From: Strix aluco
Lineage: Eukaryota; Chordata; Aves; Strigiformes; Strigidae
Assembly (NCBI RefSeq): GCF_031877795.1
Contig: NC_133946.1
Location: 11,941,144-12,005,143, forward strand
Direction: 5' to 3'
Length of the DNA: 64,000 nucleotides
Part shown: positions 35,357-45,412 of the stretch, in pieces
How positions within the stretch are numbered: the first letter of the stretch is position 1
Layout of the letters: each line of letters begins with the position of its first letter
The notes under the pieces: generated by a model
What the model was told of the DNA's origin: nothing
Database searches by the model: none
Seen by the model: the letters and a program-made list of their open reading frames with translations, nothing else
Position numbers and translations under genes: made by a program

Positions 35357-35990
35357 GCGGTTCCAGCGCCGAGCCCTCACCTGAGGGGACGGGAGGGCGG
35401 GGAGAGGTGACGGGCGCGGCGGGGCGTGGCCTCGCGGTGATTGGCCGCGACGTCGCTACGTCACGCCATGCGCCGCGCCGCGCGGGCCGCGCGCCCGCTC
35501 CTTCCCCGCTTCGGCGGCGGCGAAATGGCGGAGCCGGGCCCTAGGGACAAGGAGGAAGCGGTGTCGCCGGCCCCGAAGAAGCGGCGGTTGGCGGCCGGGG
35601 AGCGCTACGTGCCGCCGCCGCGGAAGCGGAGCACGGGGGTGAGCTTCGGCGCGGCGCACTTCGCCGAGACCTCGTACTATTTCGAGGGGGGGCTGCGCAA
35701 GGTGCGGCCCTACTACTTCGACTTCCGCACCTACTGCAAGGGCCGCTGGGTGGGCCGCAGCCTCCTGCACGTCTTCAGCACCGAGTTCCGCGCCCAGCCC
35801 CTCGCCTACTACCGCGCCGCCGCCCGCGCCGGCCGCCTCCACCTCAACGAGGAACCCGTCAGCGACCTGGACATCGTGCTCAAGGTGGGCACCCACTCCC
35901 CCGCCCCCCCCAGCCGTGCCCCGGGGCCGGGTCCATCTAGGCACCCCCCGCCCCGGGGCTGGGCCGGTCTGGGCACCCCGGAGGCGTCCT
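35170..35990. promoter_or_regulatory. CpG island: RPUSD2 promoter and first exon
   Basis: CpG is dense from about 35200 through the end of RPUSD2 exon 1. The sequence AAATGGCGG at 35523-35531 is a YY1-like element that overlaps the second in-frame ATG. No TATA box is visible. Confidence 0.65.
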
Positions 35991-38220
35991 GGTAACCAGC
36001 GTGGCGTGGGGGACCACAACGATGAGTGTCACCCTGGTGATCATCAGTGCAGTGAAATCACCCTGTGACAGTGCTAAAGTTTGGGGTGTTGAAGGGGAGA
36101 TGGGAGTCTCCCGGGGAATCCTTACCCCGGAGGGGTCAGGAGTGTGCAGGTCATGCAGAGCCAGCGTGCCCCACAGCTTCCTGCTCAGCCCCCAGCGAAT
36201 GGGCGAGGCACAGGGCTGTGCTCAAGCCAAGTTACCGAATTCAGATGGCGATGTGCAGAGTTGTGCTAAATCGTGGGTTTCAGGACAAAGGGGCTTTCAT
36301 TTCCTTCCCCCCCCCCCCAATATTAAGCCCCCACTATGTGTGGCCAGATGGGGTGGTTGTGCAGGCTGGACTCACGCTAGTTGTCTGTCTTTCTTGCAGA
36401 ATAATGATTTTCTCAGGAATACGGTGCATCGCCATGAGCCGCCAGTCACTGCCCAGCCTATCCAGATTTTGGTGGAGGACGAGGAGGTGGTGGTTGTAGA
36501 CAAACCCTCCTCTTTGCCAGTACATCCCTGCGGCAGGTTTCGTCACAACACAGTCATCTTCATCCTGGGCAAAGAGCATGATCTGAAGGAGTTGCACACC
36601 ATTCACCGACTGGATCGCATGACCTCAGGAGTGCTTATGTTTGCCAAGACCGCAGAGGTATCCAAGAGGATCGATGAGCAGGTTCGGGAGAGGCAGGTGA
36701 GAGCCAAGGGCTGCTGTGGTTTTTGGAATCCCTTGCGTGGTATTGTCTTGAAACAGGTTAGGTCCAAAGTCAGCCAAATCTTTGGTCTAAATGAGCACAA
36801 GTTCCCAAAACAGCTTGTGGTCATCTTACTGTTCTTATTGTATTAAGCGTGAGAAACATCAAGAGAAAAAGACAAGAGAAAAAGAGTAAAAATTTAATTA
36901 ATTTTGGTGATATTAGATTGAAAAGGATCCCCTTCCCTAAGGGACTATGCAAACTGACTGGGATTGTGAAAAACAGTTAGACAGCAGTTTTATTTGTAAG
37001 TGGAAATGTGCCAGTCATCTAATACTTTTTCAATTTTAAAAGTTTTAGAAGTTTTTCCTCATTTTTCCAGTGGCTCTCGACCCAAACAGAGCAGTAGCTG
37101 TAGGGTGCTAGCTTCCAGGATTTGCTTCAAGTCTGTAAACTGAAGGTCACCGAGAGATGACTCTTGAATTTCATATGAGAAAAACAGGCCAGGCCCTTGT
37201 GTTCTTGATTTCCTGACTAGTTGGGGAAAGTATGAGAGAAATTTGGATTTAAATAGCTGATTTTACTTTTTTTGCCTTTTCTGTTGTAATAAAATTTGGG
37301 CCGTATGTTGCCTACAAATGTATTTCATTGAAGAGAGAGAGAGGAGTAGCTAGGATGGGACTCAGATATAATCAGGACGGAGACAGTTTTCTGTTTTGCT
37401 TTCTGAGATTTACTCTTGTGTCTCCTCATAGCTGGAAAAGGAGTATGTCTGTCGTGTGGTGGGGGAGTTTCCAGAACATGAAGTGGTCTGTGAAGAGCCC
37501 ATACTGGTTGTTTCTTACAAAGTGGGAGTGTGCCGTGTGGATCCCAAAGGGAAATTCTGCAAAACCATCTTCCAGAGACTCAGTTACAATGGCAAGACCA
37601 GCGTCGTCAAGTGTCTTCCGCGTACGGGCCGCACACACCAGATCCGGGTCCATTTGCAGTATTTGGGGTACCCTATTGTCAATGACCCCATCTATAACAT
37701 GGAAGCCTGGGGCCCTGACAGGGGGAAAGGTGGCAAGATCGATAAAACAGATGAAGAACTCCTTAAGGCACTAGTAGAGGAGCATCGTTCCAAACAAAGC
37801 CTGGATATCTTGGGTATTTCGGAGGAGGACTTGAACTCTAGTGCTGAAAATAAAGACTGTGGTAATGTGAGTGACTGCACAAAGCCTGCGCAGGCTGATC
37901 CTATAAATGAGAACTGCCCTGCCGAGGACACGAAGGATCCTGAGAGAAATGACATAGCAGCTTGTCCACTGAACTCTGATACCAACCTGGAAACGCTTGA
38001 AAAAGATAAAGAACTTGATTCATGTGAGAATCAGGATGGGCAAACGGGAGAAAATAGTTCAGAAGAGAAAGACCCTTTATGTGTGGAGTGTAAAATTACA
38101 AGGCGGGACCCATCTCCTAAGGAGCTGGTGATGTACCTACACGCCCTGCGCTATAAGGGAGCAGAGTTTGAGTATTGCTCCAAGATGCCCGAGTGGGCAA
38201 TGGAAGACTGGGAGGAATGA
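35468..38220 (+). CDS. RPUSD2: RPUSD2, RluA-family RNA pseudouridine synthase, three exons
   Basis: Exons 35468-35884, 36400-36696 and 37432-38220 join in frame to give 500 residues. Pseudouridine synthases isomerise uridine to pseudouridine in RNA; human RPUSD2 has been linked to mRNA and tRNA sites. The protein shows an N-terminal basic region, the RPUSD2 signature [18 protein letters not shown], an S4-like RNA-binding segment (about 95-150), the catalytic motif HRLDRMTSG with the nucleophilic Asp at about 211, and the C-terminal motif [11 protein letters not shown] (303-313). A poorly conserved acidic region (about 360-460) follows. The last block, [20 protein letters not shown] through ALRYKG, again matches human. 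Two starts are possible: 35468 gives an Arg-rich, mitochondrial-presequence-like leader, and Met20 at 35525 has the better Kozak context (GAAATGG). Confidence 0.95.
35885..37431 (+). other. RPUSD2 introns (35885-36399, 36697-37431)
   Basis: Donor GTGGGC and acceptor TTGCAG for the first intron, GTGAGA and CTCATAG for the second. A poly-C run lies near 36308-36319. Nothing else recognised. Confidence 0.65.
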
Positions 38221-41200
38221 CTGAGGATGTCCAATGTCTACGGACACTGTTGGCCAAGAAAGCATCTTGTGAAGACCTAAAATTTACTTTTTCAATGTAG
38301 TTGAGGTGAACGAACTGCCTGTGACTTGAGATGGGGTGGGGAGGATTGTTGGGGCTGGAGACTTGTCCTGACTGCCGGCAGGCACTGTCAAAATGAGCGG
38401 GAAGACGGGGCTACAATGCTGGGTTCATGCTGCCCTTCGGTGAATTAGCACTTCAGGGCACCAACCACCACTTGGCACAGGCAGCTTTGCCTTTCACCTC
38501 CACGTATTCTGGGTCTGCTGCTGATGGTCCACACAGATAATTAAGTGCATGCACTTAAAAGTCAGCAACTGATTTTTCTTCCAGACTGCTGTGTTGTTGT
38601 ATCTTACAGTAAGAGCTGCTGGAATGTCGTTCAATATGCTGGATGTCGTGTCATACACAAAACTGTTCTTACTGTATTTTATTGTCAGGCAGATTTTAAA
38701 ACTCAGAGAACAGTGTAAGGTAAAACCAGAGCACTGTGAAGGTGATCCATTTTGTGCTTGCTGTTTGTCAGCAAGGTAGACTTTGCTTTGAAATTGGTCT
38801 TTCAGTATTGGTTCAAATAATTACTTAATTTAAAGTTAGTAACTCTAGGGACTGATCCCTTTATGTTGGGCCTATTTTTGGAGGTACTAGTCTGATTTTG
38901 TCTTCATGAGATTTACACAGAGGCTGATTTAGTAGATTTTTTGCCTTTCTGTTCTGCAACCTCCCCTGTGACGTATCTCCTGCCTTCTCAGAAACATCTG
39001 GCTTCTCTTCTGAGAACCGGTCGATATCAATCCCTTGTGCCTCATTGAAAACATCTTCAGGCTGGAGCCAAAATCCAAACTAGAGTTCAGTCTGCCAACT
39101 TCTATTATTATTTTTTTTTTTTTTAAACCATACTATAGGCAGGTTGTTTCTGATTGGCATGGAATTGTTTTTAATATCACTTCAGTGTGACTATCAGCTT
39201 TAAAGAAAAACAAAAGCTGTTTTATGAACGAGAAGACTTTTTTAATATACATTTTGTATTAATATGTTTCCAGGATGATCAGTATCACTATAGTTCTTAT
39301 TTTCATCAGTGTTTATGTGGTTGCTTCTTGGCCTCTGGGAGGATTATAATAATTCTGCTGTCTCAGGTTCTTTTTTATCTTTTTTTTTTTTTTCTTCCCC
39401 TCTTTTCCGTATGTGTCACCAGTGGTAATGACCAGTTCCAGTGACTGCTGTAGACAATCAGAATCTTTACCAGGGAAGAGCCATGTTGTCTCAGGACTGT
39501 TTGCGGACAGTGGTCTCCAGCTCTGTTGCTCCGTAGCCACCTCTCTCCACACCCATTCCTACTAGGGCACACGCATGGTGTTCTACACATCTGAAATATT
39601 AAAGAAGCCTTTTTTAAAGGTGAAGAAAGGAATCCAGAGGAGCTGATAGTATTCAGCAAGTGTGGCAGCAGCCTTGCTGGAGCGTGGTCCTGTCTCAGAT
39701 GATCTCTACTTGTCGTACTGTGGTCCAAGGAGCTTTGGCTGTTTCTCAGCACCCCAGGATGTGGTTTTCATGCAGATCTTTCATGACTGGTTTGCCCATT
39801 TCACACAGGTTACTGGAGAACTTGCTGCTTCCCAGGTGTCTGTGAGTGGGATGCTGGGCACCTGAGGTTGGCCAGGCCCATGGGAATGCCTGCCTTCCTC
39901 TTGGCAAGGCTCCTGGAATCACTTGATGATGTTACCAGGATCAGGACTTGTGTACCAAAACAGAATAAACCAGTGCTTGCTTCTCCCAATAGCTCATGGT
40001 AGCGGAGTGATTTCTTTCTCTCCTGGATCATCCAGCTGATGTGTTAAATGTTTCCATAAAAGTTCACTCAGGCTTGAGCTTTGCTCTTCCACGTCCTACC
40101 AAGGGTCTCTCATGATTCTAATTTAACCATAGATCTTATTTTATTTTTTTCATGCCATGATGTATTAAGGCCAGGTCTAGTACTTGGCTACGTGCACCTT
40201 GCTAAACAAAGGTGATAAAAGGTCCCCTGTGTTGGAGAGATGATGCTAAAAACTAGTGTCGTCCAGATTTTTCATGCACTGAAACACCTATTTCATGTAA
40301 CTGTAAATGAAACTTGAGCACCTTCAGTGTATGAATGAGGGTGTCTGCAGCTGGTAGTAGCTTTAGAGGCAAGGGAAAGGCAGTAGATATAGAGGCAACA
40401 GATTTAAATTAGACTTTGAGGTGTCAAGATATATTGTCTGGGTTGTTTTTTTTTTTCTTCTCTAAGAAATAAGCATCTGAAAGGGCTTTTACTGACGTGT
40501 GCCAGTAGATGGAGACTGGATGGCTGAAGGGCCTGATGTGGAGCTGGAGCTCAGTGCTGTTTTTTCCCTTTTTCTGAAGTTAGCATCTTTTAATTATTAT
40601 ACCTTGCTGGTCAAGAAACTCCTGGGCTTCTGCTTTCAAGATACGTTGAATAATGAAAATTTAAGGTTGATTTCACAGGGAGCCAATTGCATCATATTTT
40701 ATTTCAGTTCAGTGCTGTGAACATGCGCAAAAAGACAGTGTTTTACTGTTTTACTAATAGGGAAAGGTTACTATTAGAGATGTCTTGTGATAAATTCTCA
40801 CTGAAGAGTAGGTCTGAGGGTAAATACTGTGTCCTGGGTGTGGGGTAATTGCAGGCATAAAATATCTGTAGAAGGTGTAGGTCCTGGAAGAAGTCCTTTC
40901 TCTGCTACAGTTTTATTTCAATACATCTTTTTATGCTATAGCAAAGGACCAGGAGGATGTGCATCTTCTGGCAAACCCTGGTGGGAACTTTGCTGTGCTC
41001 TGTCCACTAGATTGGCTCAGAATTAACTCCTAAAATGTCACCAAGACGCCCATCTTCCACACAGTAATGCTTTTCCAGCTGTGTTTTAACTGGTCCGTTA
41101 TGGGTGCTATTTGTGAGGCTATGGACTCATGATCTGGCCATTCTCCACAGGGGATTTAGTATAATCTAATTTCCACAAGGATTTAAGCGTAGTTAAACCT

Positions 41201-41800
41201 GCTGCAGCGTATGCCTGGAGGGCTGGCAGAGCTGTTACAGTAAATTATGTGAGAGGCCCCTTCCCCAGCTGTGATGATGTGTTTAACTCCTGGAGCAGGG
41301 CTGTCTTGTGGGAGTTCTGTGTTTCATTAACTTCTACTTCCAGATTTTTTGAAATTTAACTATTGATGGATTAGGCAGAGAAGAAAAGCTTTCCAGTGTC
41401 TTTTCAGTGCAATGATTTATGCTTTTTAAGCTGTCGTAACTTTGTGAAAAGCAAGGCCAAGTGCGATAATCACTTTTCTAAAGCAAACCTTGACGTAACA
41501 TTCAGTGAGGCACTGGGCTCAGTTTGGCTGGAGCAAATATTTACCCAAAACTAAGGACTAGGCCAGCCCAAAGATGACAATTTGTTGGGATTGCAAGAAT
41601 AGATTCAGCAGTGGCTTGTTCCCGGCGGTGTCGTGGCTCTGCACCATGGCTGGTGTCTGAGGAGAAAAGAGAAGGCAGCCGACCCTGCAGCAGGCAGCAA
41701 TCCCACAAGGATCCAGACCCCCGGGGACACTGTCCTGGCACTGCCACAGCCATGGTGGCTGCCCCGAGTAGCAGTTTTGCTTCCTCTTTTTTTTTTTTTC
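38221..41800 (+). other. RPUSD2 3' UTR and intergenic stretch to the KNL1 island
   Basis: No exon or RNA gene is recognised. The first canonical AATAAA after the RPUSD2 stop that I found is at 39964-39969, with an ATTAAA variant near 39598, so the 3' UTR may be about 1.7 kb. T-runs occur near 39109-39124 and 39379-39393. Confidence 0.45.
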
Positions 41801-42039
41801 CTGTAATGGTTAAAGTATCAGCCCCGGGGAGGCAGGAGCCTGAGGAGTGTCCCCGTGGGACGCAGGCCCCGCCTGGGGCCTACCCCTGAGGAGCGGTTCC
41901 CCTTCATGCCTTCCCCCGCGCCACGGAACGGGGCTGCCACCGGAGGGCGAGCGGGCGGGGGCCGCCGGGCCGCGCCCTAAGCGACAGCGAGCGCCTCGGT
42001 CCCCTGAGAGGTGGGGGGGGGGAAAATTAAAGGGGAGGG

Positions 42040-42046
42040 AAAAAAA
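42040..42046 (-). terminator. RNA polymerase III terminator of tRNA-Ser
   Basis: Seven T on the minus strand, 9 bases after the last base of the tRNA gene. Confidence 0.8.
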
Positions 42047-42055
42047 CTTTGTTTT

Positions 42056-42137
42056 CGACGAGGATGGGATTCGAACCCACGCGTGCAGAGCACAATGGAT
42101 TAGCAGTCCATCGCCTTAACCACTCGGCCACCTCGTC
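42056..42137 (-). tRNA. TRNAS-GCU: tRNA-Ser (anticodon GCT)
   Basis: The 82-base minus-strand sequence folds as a type II tRNA. The acceptor stem GACGAGG pairs with CCTCGTC. It has an A box (TGGCCGAGTGG), an anticodon loop CTGCTAA with anticodon GCT (plus-strand AGC at 42102-42104), a long variable arm as in serine tRNAs, and the B box GGTTCGAATCC. The discriminator base is G, as expected for serine. There is no intron and no encoded CCA. A T-run terminator follows. The gene looks intact and reads serine codons AGC/AGU. It lies antisense to KNL1, about 0.4 kb upstream of its likely first exon. Confidence 0.97.
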
Positions 42138-42481
42138 TCGGTAGCGCTGTGTTTCGCCCAGCCTATAAGGAAGAATGCATCGGCTCCTAGCATCGTCTGC
42201 TCCCCGCTGCTCCTTCTGCGAGATGGCGCCGGCGGCTCGGCCCCTCGTCGGCACGACGCAGAGCGAGGCTACCCCGCGGGGTCCGAGCAACCCTGCGCGG
42301 TCCGGGAGCTTCCGCCCCGGCCTCACAGCCGCGGCTGCGGAGCGAGCTGGCGAGGAGAAATCCCCAAATGGCAGGCATCGGGCGGATTCCGTGGAGGGCG
42401 CCATGTTGTACGGAGCGCTAGGGGCGCCATGCTGTACGGTGGCCGCCGTCGAGCGCCTCTCCGCCGTGGTGACGCCGGCGA

Positions 42482-42490
42482 TTTGGCGCG
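42482..42490 (+). promoter_or_regulatory. E2F-type site TTTGGCGCG
   Basis: Matches the E2F consensus TTTSSCGC. It sits about 30 bp upstream of the CHR-like element in the KNL1 promoter, as expected for a cell-cycle gene. Confidence 0.55.
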
Positions 42491-42509
42491 GTGCGCAGGC
42501 GCGGCAGGC

Positions 42510-42525
42510 GGCGGTTAGATTTGAA
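42510..42525 (+). promoter_or_regulatory. CDE/CHR-like element GGCGG-TTAGA-TTTGAA
   Basis: TTTGAA at 42520-42525 is the cell-cycle genes homology region, and the GGCGG just upstream resembles the cell-cycle-dependent element. The spacing is 5 nt instead of the usual 4. Such elements bind the DREAM/MuvB complexes that restrict expression to G2/M, which fits a kinetochore gene. Confidence 0.45.
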
Positions 42526-42529
42526 CAGC

Positions 42530-42672
42530 GGCGAGGCGGCGGCCCAGCCCTATGGGAGCGGGGGGCCGGCGGACAGCGGCGGAGAGGAGCAGGGCGCCTG
42601 GGGGTAGCGGCGGAGAGGAGCGGGGAGCGCCCCGCCGGCGGCGGGCGTGAGGGGCCTTGTCCGGAGCAGTAG
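42530..42672 (+). other. KNL1: Predicted noncoding first exon of KNL1
   Basis: A GC-rich leader ending at the donor GCAGTAG|GTGAGA (42672/42673) would be joined to the acceptor TTTTACAG ending at 45392, which precedes the KNL1 start codon by 20 nt. The transcription start is not defined. Confidence 0.4.
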
Positions 42673-45392
42673 GTGAGAGCGGCCGAGGACGGGTCTCGGC
42701 GGGGAGAGGCCGGGCCGGCGGAGCGCGGGAGCGCCTGAGGCGACGGCCGTTGCCTGTCGCTGGGGCGGATCCTGCGGCGTAACGATCGGTGAGGAGAGAG
42801 CAATGGCGGGAGGAGGAGAAGGTCGGTCCCGCTGGAAGGAGAGGCCTCCCCCGCGGACCTGGCGTCTCCAGGAGCGAAGTGGAAAGAGGGAGGGTTGGGC
42901 GGGCTCGGCCCGAGGCCTGAGGGGATTTCACCGGGAGCGGTTGGAGTCGGGGACGGCCTGGAAGCGTGAGGGGAATCTCCCGATAAACTGACCGATAAAT
43001 GCAGTCCTGATCAATGCGAAGTAATCCGCGTTTGGGAAAATAGCGGTATAAGTGATTACGAGGTGTAATTTAGCATTTGGAGGTCGCTCCGGACAGTGCT
43101 GTCAGTGCTGTCAGGGCGGTAAAGCAAACACAGGGGATCGTGAGGGAAACAGCTTGAGAACAACAAGGAATCGTCCAGAGAGGCTGAACAGGTCCTGACT
43201 TAAAGGGGGAAAGAGCAAGGAGGGCTTGGGTGGGCATCTATAACATCATAAATGAACTGAATAAAATTATGGAGCGATTCTTCATTGTTGACAGTGTGGA
43301 ACTGGGAGGTACTTAATTATCAAATACAGGAATAAAAAGACATGCTTTTTCATAAACAGAGTAACAAAGCATTTCAACTCACCGCTTGAAGGTTAAAGAT
43401 ATGTAAATAAGTTCAAAGAAGTATTAGAGATTGACTACCGAGCTTCTTGATTGGGATGTGAATTCCAGATTAGTAGACCTCCTCCTAGCAGGCTAAACAG
43501 GGGTCTGTTCTTTTGCTCTCCTCTAGACACCTGTATGCACGGCCATCTTTTATATCACTTATTCATTGAGTTTAGTCTGATCCAGTGCAGCAATTCTTAC
43601 ATCCGAAGGGTTCTGGCTCCTGGCCGGGGAGCTGCTGTGGGGATGCCTCCTGAACGCAGTGCCTCGGTTTTGTTGCCTCAGAGCTGCAGGCCCTGAGAAT
43701 CAAAGCCTCTCGGGCTACCTTTTTGACTGGTACTAATGTAAACCTGCTACATCTTTGGAGAGAGGAAGTAGTCTGCAAAAATAAAACTAGAAATTAATAA
43801 AGTTCGTTTCAGCAAATCAGCTTCTGTGTACGAGTACAATGTCATTCTGGGAAACTTCTCTGGCTCTTATTTGTTATGCCTTCACATTTAATGATGTCTT
43901 CAAAACAGTGGTTTTTTTCTGTTTAAACAAACAAATTTACTGGGGGGAAAAAAAAAATCTTTTGGTTAAGTTTTCTCATCGTGCCTTCTTGCCCTCCCTG
44001 AACATCGTCTGTGAGCAAACTGGTATTTCTGAAGAGATTGTTCCTTTTCCCTTCACCTGTAATTCAAACACTGCTCTGCCTTGTGAGCAATAGCATTTTA
44101 TGTGACTTAGCTTTCTTTTCCTACATAAGTCTTAGTTTTAGCTTGTAAAATAAGAGTCCGTTGGCGGTTTAAATCGCTGACAGTGAGGGACAATGAGACT
44201 TGGTGGACAAGGGAGAGCATAGATGTTGCTTATCAGAGGGAAATTATCACTGTGTGTGAATACCTGGTGAGTTTAAAGAAGAGGGAGTCAGGCTCTTCTT
44301 GGTTTTATCTAGTGAAGGCACAAGAGTCAGTGGGCACAAATTGTAATACAAGAAATTCCATTTAAACATAAGGGGGAAGAACATGCAGTGAAGATGGAAC
44401 AGGTTGTCCAGAGAGGGTTTCCTCTCTGAGGCACTCAGACCTGGAAGGGACAGTGTCCTGAGCGACCTGCTTCGAGAGGGGGGGTGGAATACAGCATTTC
44501 CAGAGCTCCCTGCAGGCCTGAGAGAGCCCGTGACTCTGTGAAACGCAAAAGCTGAGCACCTCTGCACAGACCTCCCCATTTCTAATTGTAAAACTTCACT
44601 GTCAGTTTTACAAATCACTTAATCCTTGCTTAGGCAAGGGGTTCTCTTGCAACATTGCTTGCTGAGGTTTAGCAAGGGGGAATAAAGTAACGTGATAAGT
44701 ACATTGTGTAGTTCTTGATGGAGGGATGCATGTAGATAAAGATCATCACTGAAATCTAGAAAACTGCATGTATTGATCTTACAGTGTTGATTCTGTGGTA
44801 CATTTTTTGGGTGGTCTTTGCCAGGTCCATGGGAGACTGAAGTTAAAAGGAGTATTAACCTGGTATTCAAAGCCCTGAATTTTGTTGCAGTTTCCAAGAA
44901 ATGTCAGGCAATATTAAGTCTGTGTTAGCACTGGCATTCTGTCAGTGTGGGTTAATACGTTTTATCCCCATACACAACTTTTGATAAGTGGTGTAGTTTT
45001 CCGTGCTAGTGGGAGTTATTTGCATTGACATAAGATATTCTTGGGGTAGGGGGAGAATTAGTGGTTGAAAAATTGTCTTGTGTGTCAGAGCAAACTAGCA
45101 AACTTCGTATTGTAAAAGGTTTGATCACATTTATATCCAACACTTACCAGAATCTTAGCTTTAAATAAAACGACACCTAACCAGTAAGACTCAAACTGTT
45201 AGCGCAGTTGTTTTATAATATGATATGTAATAGAAAATGTGAGAGGCCTATTAAACTTCAGTGCGTTCCTGTGACTAGAGAAAGATGGAGAGAAAAATTA
45301 TAGTATCTAAGGCTAGTATCTAGTTGTGGTTGTATGCAATATTCTTACTGAGTTTCATTAATATTTTTGGATTTCAGTACTGTGTTTTACAG
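42673..45392 (+). other. KNL1 intron 1
   Basis: Contains an old CR1 fragment at about 44190-44545. No other gene or RNA is recognised. Confidence 0.5.
44190..44545 (+). mobile_element. Old, internally deleted CR1 LINE fragment
   Basis: Bases 44200-44235 (TTGGTGGACAAGGGAGAGCA, then GATGTTG) match the CR1 reverse-transcriptase coding segment. From about 44330 the sequence jumps to the CR1 3' region (GAAATTCCATTTAAACATAA, then GGAACAGGTTGTCCAGAGAG, then GTCCTGAGCGACCTGCTT, then TTCCAGAGCTCCCTGCAGGC) and ends in GACTCTGTGAAA. The part between is missing. It diverges much more from the CR1 consensus than the two CR1 copies at 20 and 31 kb. Confidence 0.75.
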
Positions 45393-45412
45393 GAAAAGCA
45401 CATCCTTCAAAA

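Larger units (their letters stand above)
41820..42990. promoter_or_regulatory. CpG island with KNL1 promoter
   Basis: CpG is dense, with no stable long gene frame. The island holds the minus-strand tRNA-Ser gene, two GCGCCATG(T/C)TGTACGG repeats at about 42398-42440, an E2F-type site and a CHR-type site. It lies 2.7 kb upstream of the KNL1 start codon and is the only CpG island in front of KNL1. Confidence 0.7.

Noticed and set aside
42175-42672. 165-codon plus-strand open frame in the KNL1 island
   Set aside because: GC-rich promoter sequence with Ala/Arg/Gly bias. It ends at the predicted KNL1 leader and has no counterpart I know in KNL1 or elsewhere.
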